Below are positions 16,431 to 24,531 of a DNA stretch of 64,000 bases, piece by piece; within the stretch, counting starts at the first letter, position 1; each line of letters starts with the position of its first letter. Source of the stretch: an uncultured Alistipes sp. (lineage in GTDB: Bacteria; Bacteroidota; Bacteroidia; Bacteroidales; Rikenellaceae); the NCBI GenBank assembly GCA_938014215.1, contig CALLRW010000042.1:214445-278444 (forward strand). Direction: 5' to 3'. The notes below the pieces were generated by a model. That model ran no database searches. It was not told the DNA's origin and saw only the letters and a program-made list of their open reading frames with translations. The translations under genes and the position numbers were made by a program.

Positions 16431-17339
16431 TCAGAAATAGAACCGTACGCCGCCGCTCATCTGGAAGCGGAGGATGCCCCCGAGCGAGAGTTCGATGCCG
16501 TCGCCGACATCCGGCGAATTGAAGAGCATCCACTGTCCGCCGACCTCGGCCGAGAGTCCCAGCCAGCGGGTGAGCATCACCTCGACCGAGGCGCGTTCGT
16601 GAAGGCCGACACCGCCCTTGTGGGCCCGTGCATCGCCGTAGCCGCGGACGCAGAGCCCGTATCCCACGCCGACCGCCTCGCGGAAGACCAGGCGACCCCC
16701 CACACATTGTCGGGCGACGAACTCGCCGCCCACGTAGTGCAGCTGGATGGTGCGTCGCATGGCGTCGCGTTCGGCCGAGGTGAAGCCGCCCGAATAGATT
16801 ACGCCCGCGCCCAGCCCCCGGCGGGAGGTCCAGTTGTAACCGGCCGTGATGTCGAACCCTTCGTTCAGCGAACCGGCATCGCTCTGTTCGAAGTTGATGG
16901 TAGTCAGCAGGGTCAGGTAGCCCGCATTGGCAAAGATCGTATGCTGCGACTGGCGGCGCGGGGTGAGGCCGGGGCGCGTCGTGGCGGATGTTTGAGGCGT
17001 TGCGGTCTGCGGCGCGGGCACGGCGGTTTCGGCCGCACCGGTTTCGGATGTCGTGTATTCGGGTGTTACGGTTTCGGATGTCGCGGGCGGATTCAGCGTG
17101 GCATCGGTTGTGGAAAGGGTGGCCTCGGCCGGGGTTGCATGAGGCGTTGCCGTGCCGGGTTCGGATACCGGGACCGTGCGTGTTTCGGCCGGAGTCTCTT
17201 CGCACGCGGACGGGGCTGTTTCGGGCGTCGGATTCGGCTCCGGGGTACGGGTGGCTGCACGAAGGTCGCATGTGCCGACCGCAAGCAGCGCTCCGAGGAG
17301 CATTGCGGTCAGAATCGGCTTCAGGGTGAGGCGGTTCAT
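16431..17339 (-). CDS. Outer-membrane beta-barrel protein with a Pro/Thr-rich linker
   Basis: A 302-residue exported protein. A signal peptide (about residues 1-29, ending RAA) is followed by a Pro/Thr/Ala/Glu-rich low-complexity linker to about residue 128. An eight-strand-like barrel region then ends in the outer-membrane signature (Phe at the C-terminus, SGGVRFYF). The barrel has alternating strands such as TIFANAGYLTLLTTINF and RASVEVMLTRWLGLSAEVG. I do not know its ligand. It stands between malic enzyme and ruvB on the same strand, with gaps of about 110 bp each side, so it may be transcribed alone. Confidence 0.75.
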   Translation of the reverse strand: MNRLTLKPILTAMLLGALLAVGTCDLRAATRTPEPNPTPETAPSACEETPAETRTVPVSEPGTATPHATPAEATLSTTDATLNPPATSETVTPEYTTSETGAAETAVPAPQTATPQTSATTRPGLTPRRQSQHTIFANAGYLTLLTTINFEQSDAGSLNEGFDITAGYNWTSRRGLGAGVIYSGGFTSAERDAMRRTIQLHYVGGEFVARQCVGGRLVFREAVGVGYGLCVRGYGDARAHKGGVGLHERASVEVMLTRWLGLSAEVGGQWMLFNSPDVGDGIELSLGGILRFQMSGGVRFYF

Positions 17340-17446
17340 TGGCTGAAGAGGTGTTGGTGAATGCGTGAGTGGGGGAGTGTCAGGCCCTTTTCAGAACGGG
17401 CCCGCACACCGGGCGGGATACGACGGCCCGGACGCAACGGCCCCCG

Positions 17447-18454
17447 TCAGAAGAGAGTCGCCTCGCCGCTGCCGGGCGGCGTGAAGCCCAGATGCTCCCA
17501 GGCCAGCGGCGTAGCCTCGCGACCGCGCGGCGTCCGCTTCAGGAAGCCCTCCTTGATCAGGAACGGTTCGTAGACCTCCTCGATCGTGCCGGCCTCTTCA
17601 CCCACGGCCGTCGCCACGGTGTTCAGACCCACCGGACCGCCGTTGAACTTCTCGATGATCGTTCCCAGAATTTTGTTGTCCATCTGGTCCAGCCCCCGCG
17701 AGTCGATGTTCAGCGCCGAGAGGGCGATCCTCGTGATGGCCAGATCGATATGTCCCTCGCCCTTGACCATGGCGAAGTCCCGGACGCGTCGCAGCAGGGC
17801 GTTGGCGATACGCGGCGTGCCGCGCGAACGCAGCGCCACCTCGCGGGCGGCATCGTCGTCGATCGTGATGTCGAGAATCTGCGCCGACCGCCGCACGATC
17901 CCCGCCAGCACCGAGGCGTCGTAGTACTCCAGATGGCACTGGATGCCGAACCGCGCCCGCAGCGGCGAGGTCAGCAGGCCGCTGCGCGTCGTGGCGCCGA
18001 TGAGTGTGAAGGGGGCCAGTTCGATCTGGATCGAGCGGGCCGAGGGACCCTTGTCGAGGACGATGTCGATCTTGAAGTCCTCCATCGCCGAGTAGAGATA
18101 CTCCTCGACGATCGGGCTCAGACGGTGGATCTCGTCGATGAAGAGCACGTCGCCCGGATTGAGGTTCGTGAGCAGCCCCGCCAGATCGCCCGGCTTGTCG
18201 AGCACCGGGCCCGACGTCACGCGCAGCTGGGCCCCCATCTCGTTGGCGATGATGTTGGCCAGCGTCGTCTTGCCCAGGCCCGGAGGTCCGTGCAGCAGCA
18301 CGTGGTCGAGCGAGTCGCCGCGCATGAGCGCCGCCTTGATGAAGACCCGCAGGTTGTCGACGATCTTCTCCTGTCCGGAGAAGTTTTCCAACTCCTGCGG
18401 GCGGATTTTGTTCTCGAATTCGAGGTCGCTTTCGGTATTGCGTACGATGGACAT
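17447..18454 (-). CDS. ruvB: Holliday junction branch migration helicase RuvB
   Basis: RuvB is the AAA+ motor that moves Holliday junctions with RuvA. The 335-residue protein has LRPxxLxxFxGQ-type N-terminal sequence (RPQELENFSGQEK), Walker A GPPGLGKTTLA near residue 62, Walker B FIDEIHRL, the sensor GATTRSGLL, and the C-terminal winged-helix ending GREATPLAWEHLGF. The start at 18454 was chosen (MSIVRN); a TATCTTTG box lies 4 nt upstream, so a start five codons earlier at 18469 would lie upstream of the expected transcript. RuvA is not adjacent. Confidence 0.96.
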   Translation of the reverse strand: MSIVRNTESDLEFENKIRPQELENFSGQEKIVDNLRVFIKAALMRGDSLDHVLLHGPPGLGKTTLANIIANEMGAQLRVTSGPVLDKPGDLAGLLTNLNPGDVLFIDEIHRLSPIVEEYLYSAMEDFKIDIVLDKGPSARSIQIELAPFTLIGATTRSGLLTSPLRARFGIQCHLEYYDASVLAGIVRRSAQILDITIDDDAAREVALRSRGTPRIANALLRRVRDFAMVKGEGHIDLAITRIALSALNIDSRGLDQMDNKILGTIIEKFNGGPVGLNTVATAVGEEAGTIEEVYEPFLIKEGFLKRTPRGREATPLAWEHLGFTPPGSGEATLF

Positions 18455-18458
18455 GATG

Positions 18459-18466
18459 CAAAGATA
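18459..18466 (-). promoter_or_regulatory. Promoter -7 box (TATCTTTG) of ruvB, leaderless arrangement
   Basis: Minus-strand TATCTTTG with 4 nt to the ruvB ATG. This decides the start codon at 18454. Confidence 0.7.
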
Positions 18467-18558
18467 CATTTTTTCGACGAATCCCGGCGCCGGCGGGTGA
18501 AAAAATCCGGCCCGCCATCGCAGGATGACGGACCGGATCGACAGCCGTCATGGAGTGG

Positions 18559-19269
18559 CTACTTCTCCACCGGCAGATCGATTTTCAGCTCCCGGTTGCC
18601 GTTTTCGCGGGTCGGGATCAGCAGGTTGATGCCCCGTTTGCCCTCGAGTTCGGCGGCCAGCGGCGTCAGGTCGAACGAGATGTAGTAGCCGCAGTCGGGG
18701 CCCTGGACATCACCCCCGTCGTTGTGCAGCACCACTACGTCGAGATACCCCTCCTGGCTCTGTGTGAACTCGGTCGTGCCGCTCTTGTCGACGGCCAGCG
18801 TGAAGTTGTGCAGCGAGTTGTTGCGGCAGGCGTAGAGGGCGTAGAAGGTCAGCCATTCGCGCGTGAGGTTGAAGGTCTCGAGCTGGTAGCCCGTCCGGGC
18901 ATCGCCCAGCTCCTCGAGGCGCGTCGCGTTGTCGACCACCTCCGACGTGCCGGTGTAGATCTCGTTGACAGCATAGAGGGCGATGTTGTAGCGGTAGCCC
19001 GGGATGCTCTCGCCGAGCAGCGAGAACCAGATGATGGCCCGCCGCGAACGGTCGGGATCGGGCTTGTAGCCCGGCACGCGCGTCTTGTCGCTCGGGTAGA
19101 GTTTCTCGCCATTGTCGCGCAGGAAGTAGTAGTCGCCGCCGTCGAGCGGGCAGATCGTCGTGATGAGCGGGGTGTTCGTCGGATAGTCGCCGTCGTTGTC
19201 CCAGTCGTTGCAGGCCGTGAACCCCGCGGCGGCCAGCACGATCAGCAGAAATAGAGCTATTTTTTTCAT
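18559..19269 (-). CDS. NigD-like lipoprotein
   Basis: A 236-residue predicted lipoprotein: signal peptide MKKIALFLLIVLAAAGFTAC with lipobox FTAC and acidic residues soon after (NDWDNDGDY). The body is all-beta in appearance, with ICPLDGGDYYFLRDNGEKLYPSD near residue 40 and a C-terminal block DCGYYISFDLTP, as in NigD-like Bacteroidetes lipoproteins. Function unknown. It is divergent from the ECF sigma factor gene, with 131 bp between the two start codons, so the sigma factor could control it; that is inference. No TAnnTTTG box was found before it. Confidence 0.65.
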   Translation of the reverse strand: MKKIALFLLIVLAAAGFTACNDWDNDGDYPTNTPLITTICPLDGGDYYFLRDNGEKLYPSDKTRVPGYKPDPDRSRRAIIWFSLLGESIPGYRYNIALYAVNEIYTGTSEVVDNATRLEELGDARTGYQLETFNLTREWLTFYALYACRNNSLHNFTLAVDKSGTTEFTQSQEGYLDVVVLHNDGGDVQGPDCGYYISFDLTPLAAELEGKRGINLLIPTRENGNRELKIDLPVEK

Positions 19270-19400
19270 AATCTCTCGATTTTGTGTTACCTTTCGTCCT
19301 CAAAACGGGAGAGAGCGGCAAATACTGCATGGCGAGGATAAATTTTTTTGTTCCGATGCAGTCTTTTGCCCTGCCGCGCATTTATCAAGAGGAACAAGCG

Positions 19401-19958
19401 ATGCGGATGGAGGAACAGATACTGGCCGAGGGGTGCAGAAACGGCGACAATACGGCCCGCAGGGAGCTGTATGACCGCTACGCCGGCCGGCTCCTGGCAA
19501 TCTGTATCCGCTATGTCGGCGACCGGGCGACGGCCGAGGACCTCATGCACGATGCCTTCCTCAAGATCTTCGGGGCGTTCGACCGCTTTACGTTCCGCGG
19601 TCCGGGATCGTTGCGCGGGTGGATCGAGCGCATCACGGTGAACGTCGCTCTCGAGTGGCTCCGCGGCCGCAACCGGCTCGGAACGGTCGAACTCGACGAG
19701 GGGCGTGCGGCCGGCGAGGTGGCCGACGAACCCGCGGCCGACGAGGTGGCCCGGGTGCCGCGCGAGGTGCTGCTGCGTTTCGTGGCGGAGCTGCCCGACG
19801 GCTACCGCACGGTCTTCAACCTCTACTGCATGGAGGGGATGCCCCATCGCGAGATTGCCCGCCTGTTGGGAATCAACGAGAAGAGCTCCTCCTCGCAGCT
19901 GTTCCGGGCCCGGACACTGCTGGCCCGTCGGGTCCGGGAGTATTTGAAGAGTCATTGA
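19401..19958 (+). CDS. ECF-type RNA polymerase sigma factor
   Basis: A 185-residue sigma-70 family protein of the extracytoplasmic-function type. Region 2 includes YDRYAGRLLAICIRYVGDRATAEDLMHDAFLKIF (described here by its ends). Region 4 includes LPDGYRTVFNLYCMEGMPHREIA with the recognition helix LGINEKSSSSQLFRARTLL. ATG 19401 (MRMEEQI) was chosen; it is preceded by AAGAGGAA and gives the usual length, while the frame is open further upstream. The next gene, 24 bases downstream, encodes the probable membrane-spanning anti-sigma partner. No standard promoter box precedes it, which would fit autoregulation. Confidence 0.9.
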   Translation: MRMEEQILAEGCRNGDNTARRELYDRYAGRLLAICIRYVGDRATAEDLMHDAFLKIFGAFDRFTFRGPGSLRGWIERITVNVALEWLRGRNRLGTVELDEGRAAGEVADEPAADEVARVPREVLLRFVAELPDGYRTVFNLYCMEGMPHREIARLLGINEKSSSSQLFRARTLLARRVREYLKSH

Positions 19959-19982
19959 CGACGGGGATGGCTGGATGAATTG

Positions 19983-21659
19983 ATGAAGAATAACGAACAT
20001 ACGGATTGGACCGATGCCCTGCGCGATGCGCTGCACGACGCCGAGATCACCCCTTCGGAAGGGGGGTGGGAGCGGCTGCTGCGCGACCTCGACGGCGGGC
20101 AGGTTTCGCCGGTGGAGACGGCCGTTTCGGAACGGTCGGCTGCTTCGGACCGGCGGCAGACGCCCGTTTCCGGGTCGTTGCGGGAGGAACAGAGCGCTCA
20201 GTCTGTTCCCGGGTCCCTGCGGGGCGGTCAGCCGGCTCCGGAGAGCGTCCCGCAGTCGGCTCCGGAGAGCGTCTTGCAGCCGGCGGCCGAAGGCGGAAAA
20301 CCGCGGTGGCGGATCCTCGGCCTGCGGATTGCCGCGGCCGCTGCGGTGGTGGTGATCGCCATCGTGGGCGGCGAACTGCTGTGGCATCCGGACCGGACGG
20401 CCGGGACGATGCCCGAACTGGCCTCGGTCACGCCGCGTGAAGATACCGGAAGCGGTTCGCAACTTCGCGACGAGGTGGCCGAAGCCTCCGGATGGAGTCA
20501 GGGACCGGTATCCGATGCCGAATCCTTCCGGGGTGCCGGCACTGTGGCGGAGAGCTCCCGGCCGGCGCTGTTGGCTGCGGCCGATGCGGAGCGGGAGGCT
20601 TCTCGCGGTGAGTCGGCCTCGGTCCGGAAGCGGGTGACGACCCGTCTGGCGGCCGAGCCGGCCTCGGAACCGGCTGCTTCGGAGCAGCTGCATGGGGAAT
20701 CCCGGACGGAGGGCGATCCGGCTGCTTCGGAGGCCCGGAAAGAGGCCGAAACAGCGGAGGAGCTGCGCGACGAAACGGAGTCGACGCAGGGTGCAGCCTC
20801 CCGGAGCGATTCGGAGATGGAATCGGGTAACGCCGTAGCACAGGAAGAGACGACGGCTGCAACGCGGTCTGCCGGGCATGCGGAACGGACCGAAGAGGCG
20901 GAGTCTCGCAACGGGCAGCGGGTGTCGGCACGTCGTCGGACGGCTTCAAAAGCGGTGCAACAGTCGTCGGACGACCTCTATGCCTGGGCCGACCCGGCAT
21001 CCGAGGATGAAGAAACCGGTGCACCACGTCGCCGGCGAGCCTCGTTTTCGCTCTTTGCCGCCGGCGGAACCGCGTCGAGCGGCAATCTGCAGACGGCGGA
21101 TTTCCTCTCCAGTCCCCCCACGGGCAATGTGTCGCCCTCGATCGTCGGAAACGGCGACCGGTTCGGCCCGCTGGTCCGCGATGATTACAACGAAAGCTCC
21201 TTCCGCCACCACCTGCCCCTGAGTTTCGGACTCTCCGTTACGGCGGAATTCCCCTACGGCCTCTCGATCGAGAGCGGGGTCAACTATACGCTGCTGCGCT
21301 CGGATGTGCGGCGAAGCTATTCGTCGCGCGAAATCAGCCAGAAGCTGCATTTCATCGGTGTCCCGCTGCGTCTGAACTGGCAGTTCGTCGAGCGGGGTCG
21401 TCTTGCGGTCTACCTGGCCGGCGGCGGAATGGTCGAGAAGTGTGTCTCGGCGCGTCTGGGCGGCCAGTCCGTCGATGAATCGAATCTGCAGTGGTCCCTG
21501 ATGGGGGCCCTCGGTGCCCAGTATCGCCTGGGCGATATGGTCGGTCTCTACTTTGAGCCCGAACTCTCCTATTATCTGACCGATACGGAATTGCGTACGT
21601 CACGTTCGGATGCTCCCCTTACGCTGACGCTCCGCATCGGCGTCCGGTTGCTGTTTTAG
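19983..21659 (+). CDS. Predicted dual-membrane-spanning anti-sigma factor with outer-membrane barrel
   Basis: A 558-residue protein of unusual topology. Residues 1-40 (DWTDALRDALHDAEI and GGWERLLRDL) resemble an anti-sigma segment in the cytosol. A single helix at about 111-133 follows. A long Ser/Glu/Ala/Arg-rich linker runs to about 350. Residues from about 360 form an outer-membrane barrel of the PF13568 type with LPLSFGLSVTAEFPYGLSIESGVNY, ending VRLLF. It follows the ECF sigma gene by 24 bases. This matches the dual membrane-spanning anti-sigma (Dma) architecture reported in Bacteroides thetaiotaomicron, as I recall it. Topology is read from sequence; the regulatory role is inferred. ATG 19983 was preferred to the TTG just before. 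Confidence 0.8.
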   Translation: MKNNEHTDWTDALRDALHDAEITPSEGGWERLLRDLDGGQVSPVETAVSERSAASDRRQTPVSGSLREEQSAQSVPGSLRGGQPAPESVPQSAPESVLQPAAEGGKPRWRILGLRIAAAAAVVVIAIVGGELLWHPDRTAGTMPELASVTPREDTGSGSQLRDEVAEASGWSQGPVSDAESFRGAGTVAESSRPALLAAADAEREASRGESASVRKRVTTRLAAEPASEPAASEQLHGESRTEGDPAASEARKEAETAEELRDETESTQGAASRSDSEMESGNAVAQEETTAATRSAGHAERTEEAESRNGQRVSARRRTASKAVQQSSDDLYAWADPASEDEETGAPRRRRASFSLFAAGGTASSGNLQTADFLSSPPTGNVSPSIVGNGDRFGPLVRDDYNESSFRHHLPLSFGLSVTAEFPYGLSIESGVNYTLLRSDVRRSYSSREISQKLHFIGVPLRLNWQFVERGRLAVYLAGGGMVEKCVSARLGGQSVDESNLQWSLMGALGAQYRLGDMVGLYFEPELSYYLTDTELRTSRSDAPLTLTLRIGVRLLF

Positions 21660-22072
21660 CCCCCGTCGGATCCCCAAAGGGATCCTCTCCGGACCGGCCG
21701 TCTCTCTTCGGATCCATTCGGATCCCGGCGGCTCGATATTCGTCCCCTCCCTGGTTCAGTCGATCTTCCCGACCGTTCGGATCGTGCGTTTGTCGCTCTT
21801 CGGAGGTGTCGCCTGCTGTGCGTCATCCCGTCGCGATGGAGGCGGAGCCGATGTCGGTCGCGCGTACCGGGGCGTGGAACGTCTGCCGCTTCCCGTCTTT
21901 TTATATTAGGTATGCTCCTCTTCTGCTGGCCCCGAAAGGGGTTTGCGGGTGGTAAACCATGTGTTTGAACGTGTTACTTATACGATCAAAAATGCTATTT
22001 TTCTTGTTGGTAAGAAATTTGTTATTATTTTTGTGAGATTGAAACCCTGCTCTTATTCATGGTGTAAGGCAA
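21660..22072. other. Gap of about 410 bp with no gene recognised; AT-rich right half
   Basis: The left part is GC-rich with small GGATCC-containing inverted repeats just after the anti-sigma gene. From about 21955 to 22080 the sequence becomes markedly AT-rich. I see no ORF, tRNA or clear RNA family. Confidence 0.5.
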
Positions 22073-22107
22073 TAAAAAAAGCACAGAAACGAAATCGCTT
22101 CTGTGCC
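22073..22107 (-). terminator. Terminator of tRNA-Arg
   Basis: Stem GCACAGAA/TTCTGTGC preceded on the plus strand by a seven-A run, so a T-tract follows it on the minus strand. It starts 4 bases past the tRNA 3' end. Confidence 0.8.
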
Positions 22108-22110
22108 TTG

Positions 22111-22182
22111 TAGTCCCGACGGGAATCGAACCCATATCGTAAGAACCGGAATCTTGTATTCTATCCATTGAACTACGGGACC
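22111..22182 (-). tRNA. tRNA-Arg (anticodon CCG)
   Basis: A 72-nt cloverleaf on the minus strand: acceptor GGTCCCG/CGGGACT with a G-T wobble at the end, D-arm GTTC/GAAT, anticodon loop TTCCGGT with CCG at positions 34-36, and T-arm ATGGG-TTCGATT-CCCGT. CCA is not encoded. It reads CGG arginine codons. It has its own promoter box upstream and terminator downstream, so it is a single-tRNA unit. Confidence 0.92.
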
Positions 22183-22189
22183 GGGACTG

Positions 22190-22197
22190 CAAAGATA
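22190..22197 (-). promoter_or_regulatory. Promoter -7 box (TATCTTTG) of tRNA-Arg
   Basis: Minus-strand TATCTTTG, 7 nt before the tRNA 5' end. Confidence 0.7.
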
Positions 22198-22224
22198 CAA
22201 AAAAATTTAAACTAACGAAAAAAA

Positions 22225-22854
22225 ATGCGAGAAAAGCAGAATAATTGGATCAGAATTGAGTCGGTGATCAAGTGGGCGAACATGTCAACCAACTATTTTG
22301 CACGTTACATAGGGCTCGCCCGCGGCGAGAACCTCTACCAGATAAAACGCGGTAACAACGGTATTTCACTCGATGTGGCCGACCGGATCGTTGCCAAATT
22401 CCCCCAGATCGACAAGCTCTGGCTGCTCACCGGCGAGGGGCAGATGTTTGCCGACGAACAGCTCCGGGGCCCGCAGATTCCCTACTACGAAGTCGATGTC
22501 GAACGTGGAATCGCGAACCTCGACCAGCTGGAACCCAAGGGAAATATGGTGATCCCGCCCATCGGTGAGTGTGACCTGGCCATGATCTATACCGGACGCG
22601 CCATGGGGAACTGCATGCTCCCCGGAACCCGGGTCCTGCTCAAGGCCGTGGACCGCGATGCAATTATTCCGGGCGAGGAGTATGTGATTGTGACCCGAAA
22701 AATTGTAACTTTGCGCATAGTTCGGTCCACGGACGAGGAGGGCAAGATCCGACTGGTGGCCGGCGATCGGGATAATTACGATGATATCCTGCTGGATGTC
22801 AACGATATAGTCTCGATCTACAAAGTTAAGGGTAAATTGATAATCAACAGTTAG
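22225..22854 (+). CDS. HTH regulator with a catalytically dead S24/LexA-like domain
   Basis: A 209-residue protein: N-terminal helix-turn-helix (about residues 8-70, with NYFARYIGLARGENLYQIKRG) and a C-terminal S24/LexA-like fold (about 85-200). In the S24 signature the usual GDSM reads GRAM at about residue 129-132, so the nucleophilic Ser is Ala. The Lys position in the following strand (TLRIVR) appears to be Leu. Self-cleavage is therefore not expected. It may be a phage-type or stress regulator working without proteolysis. It is 3 bases upstream of ribE and may be co-transcribed with it. Target unknown. Confidence 0.8.
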   Translation: MREKQNNWIRIESVIKWANMSTNYFARYIGLARGENLYQIKRGNNGISLDVADRIVAKFPQIDKLWLLTGEGQMFADEQLRGPQIPYYEVDVERGIANLDQLEPKGNMVIPPIGECDLAMIYTGRAMGNCMLPGTRVLLKAVDRDAIIPGEEYVIVTRKIVTLRIVRSTDEEGKIRLVAGDRDNYDDILLDVNDIVSIYKVKGKLIINS

Positions 22855-22857
22855 CAT

Positions 22858-23454
22858 ATGTTTTCAGGTATTGTGGAAGGTACCGCGGAGGTCGTCGCCA
22901 TCCGTTCGGACCGCCAGAACAAGGATTTTACACTTCGGGCCGACTTCTGCCGCGAGCTCAAGATCGATCAGAGCATAGCACATAACGGCGTTTGTTTGAC
23001 AGTTGTGGACATCGCCGAGGATACCTATACCGTCACGGCCATGAAGGAGACCCTCGACCGCAGCAACCTCGGACTGCTGCGCGTGGGCGACCTGGTCAAC
23101 CTCGAACGCTCGATGAAGCCCGACGCCCTGCTCGACGGACACATCGTCCAGGGACATGTCGACCAGACGGCCGTCTGCACGGCCAAGGAGGATGCCGACG
23201 GCAGCTGGTACTTCACGTTCCGCTACGAACCCCGCGGCGGAGGCCTCTGCACGGTCGAGAAGGGTTCGGTGACGGTCAACGGCGTCAGCCTGACGGTCTG
23301 CGACCCGACGCCCGACTCGTTCCGCGTGGCCATCATCCCCTACACCTTCGAGCACACCAACTTCTGCCGCATCGAGGTGGGGTCGGTCGTCAACCTCGAA
23401 TTCGACATCATCGGCAAGTATATCGCCCGTCTGATGCAGAACTACATGAAATAA
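22858..23454 (+). CDS. ribE: Riboflavin synthase, alpha subunit
   Basis: Riboflavin synthase dismutates two 6,7-dimethyl-8-ribityllumazine molecules to riboflavin. The 198-residue protein shows the internal duplication of the family: the first lumazine-binding domain starts MFSGIVEG and contains NGVCLTVV and MKETLDRSNLG; the second contains DGHIVQGHVDQTA, KGSVTVNGVSLTV and IPYTFEHTNF. No FMN riboswitch or other rib gene is seen next to it. The upstream regulator ends 3 bases before, and the sensor kinase follows by 12. Confidence 0.95.
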   Translation: MFSGIVEGTAEVVAIRSDRQNKDFTLRADFCRELKIDQSIAHNGVCLTVVDIAEDTYTVTAMKETLDRSNLGLLRVGDLVNLERSMKPDALLDGHIVQGHVDQTAVCTAKEDADGSWYFTFRYEPRGGGLCTVEKGSVTVNGVSLTVCDPTPDSFRVAIIPYTFEHTNFCRIEVGSVVNLEFDIIGKYIARLMQNYMK

Positions 23455-23466
23455 TTGAAGAACACC

Positions 23467-24531
23467 ATGGTACGCATTAAAACCAAGGAGGCAACGTCGG
23501 CCTGGGTCGGTTTGCTGGCGGCCGTCATCGTTGCCGGACTCATCGTCGGAGTCCATCTGAACGGCTATCCGGTACGTTGGCTTTCGGCCATTGTCGTCGT
23601 GGTCGCCACGTTCGGCATCGTGGCCTTCGTGGCCCTGTTTCTGATCCGCAAGTACGTCTCCTACAAGCTCAAGCCGATCTATTCGATCGTCCTCTCGCGC
23701 GATGTCCACACCAAGGAGATCTTCTCTGAACTCAAGGACAAGAAGGTCGAGGATATCGGCGAGGAGCTCACCGCATGGGCCGATACCAACGACAAGGAGA
23801 TCGCCCGTCTGAAGGAGGCCGAGCAGTTCCGCAAACAGTACCTTGGCAATGTGGCCCATGAGCTGAAAACCCCGATCTTCAACGTCCAGGGATACATCTC
23901 GACGCTGCTGGACGGCGGCCTGGAGGATGAACTCATCAACCGCAAGTACCTCGAGCGGGCCGAGAAGAGCATCGACCGTCTGATCAACATCGTCAACGAC
24001 CTCGATACGATCTCCAAGCTCGAGAGCAGCATGAACAAGCTCAACATGGAGAAGTTCGATGTCGTGGCGCTGGCCAAGGAGATTGCCGATCAGGCCGAGA
24101 TGGAGGCCGACAAGAAGGGGATCAAGATCACGGTCAAAGGGGCCGACAACCTGCCCTCGCCCTTCTGGGTCATGGCCGACAAGCACTACATCGGACAGGT
24201 GTTCGTCAACCTGATCATCAACTCGATCCGCTACGGCAAGGAGGGCGGACAGACCCGCATCCACTTCCGCGACATGCTGGACAAGATCCTCGTCGAGGTC
24301 GAGGACAACGGTCTGGGTATCGGCAAGGAGGATCTGCCGCGTGTCTTCGAGCGCTTCTACCGCACGGACAAGGGCCGCTCGCGCGAGCAGGGTGGTACGG
24401 GACTCGGTCTGGCCATCGTCAAGCACATCATCGAGGCGCATGGCGAACGGATCACCGTCCGCAGTGAGTTGGGTGTAGGCAGCACCTTCTCCTTCTCGCT
24501 CAAGAAGGTCAACCTCCAGGACATCAAATAG
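23467..24531 (+). CDS. Sensor histidine kinase (PhoR-like), no adjacent response regulator
   Basis: A 354-residue membrane kinase. Two helices lie at about residues 11-30 and 38-60 with almost no periplasmic loop between them (HLNGYPVRW), suggesting sensing in or at the membrane. A linker (65-120) leads to the HisKA box GNVAHELKTPI with His131. The ATPase domain has the N box NLIINSIRYG, the D box DNGLGIGKEDL with FERFYR, and GGTGLGLAIVKHII. ATG 23467 was chosen; a TTG 12 bases earlier is in frame. There is no response regulator beside it, so its partner must lie elsewhere. It may share a transcript with ribE. Confidence 0.9.
   Translation: MVRIKTKEATSAWVGLLAAVIVAGLIVGVHLNGYPVRWLSAIVVVVATFGIVAFVALFLIRKYVSYKLKPIYSIVLSRDVHTKEIFSELKDKKVEDIGEELTAWADTNDKEIARLKEAEQFRKQYLGNVAHELKTPIFNVQGYISTLLDGGLEDELINRKYLERAEKSIDRLINIVNDLDTISKLESSMNKLNMEKFDVVALAKEIADQAEMEADKKGIKITVKGADNLPSPFWVMADKHYIGQVFVNLIINSIRYGKEGGQTRIHFRDMLDKILVEVEDNGLGIGKEDLPRVFERFYRTDKGRSREQGGTGLGLAIVKHIIEAHGERITVRSELGVGSTFSFSLKKVNLQDIK

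Noticed and set aside
21955..22080. AT-rich stretch as a small RNA gene
   Set aside because: No promoter box in a suitable place, no stable hairpin other than the tRNA terminator, and no RNA family recognised.
22111..22182. tRNA-Arg as an integration site for a mobile element
   Set aside because: No integrase, no second copy of the tRNA 3' end, and housekeeping genes on both sides. The AT-rich stretch beside it is only about 125 bp.
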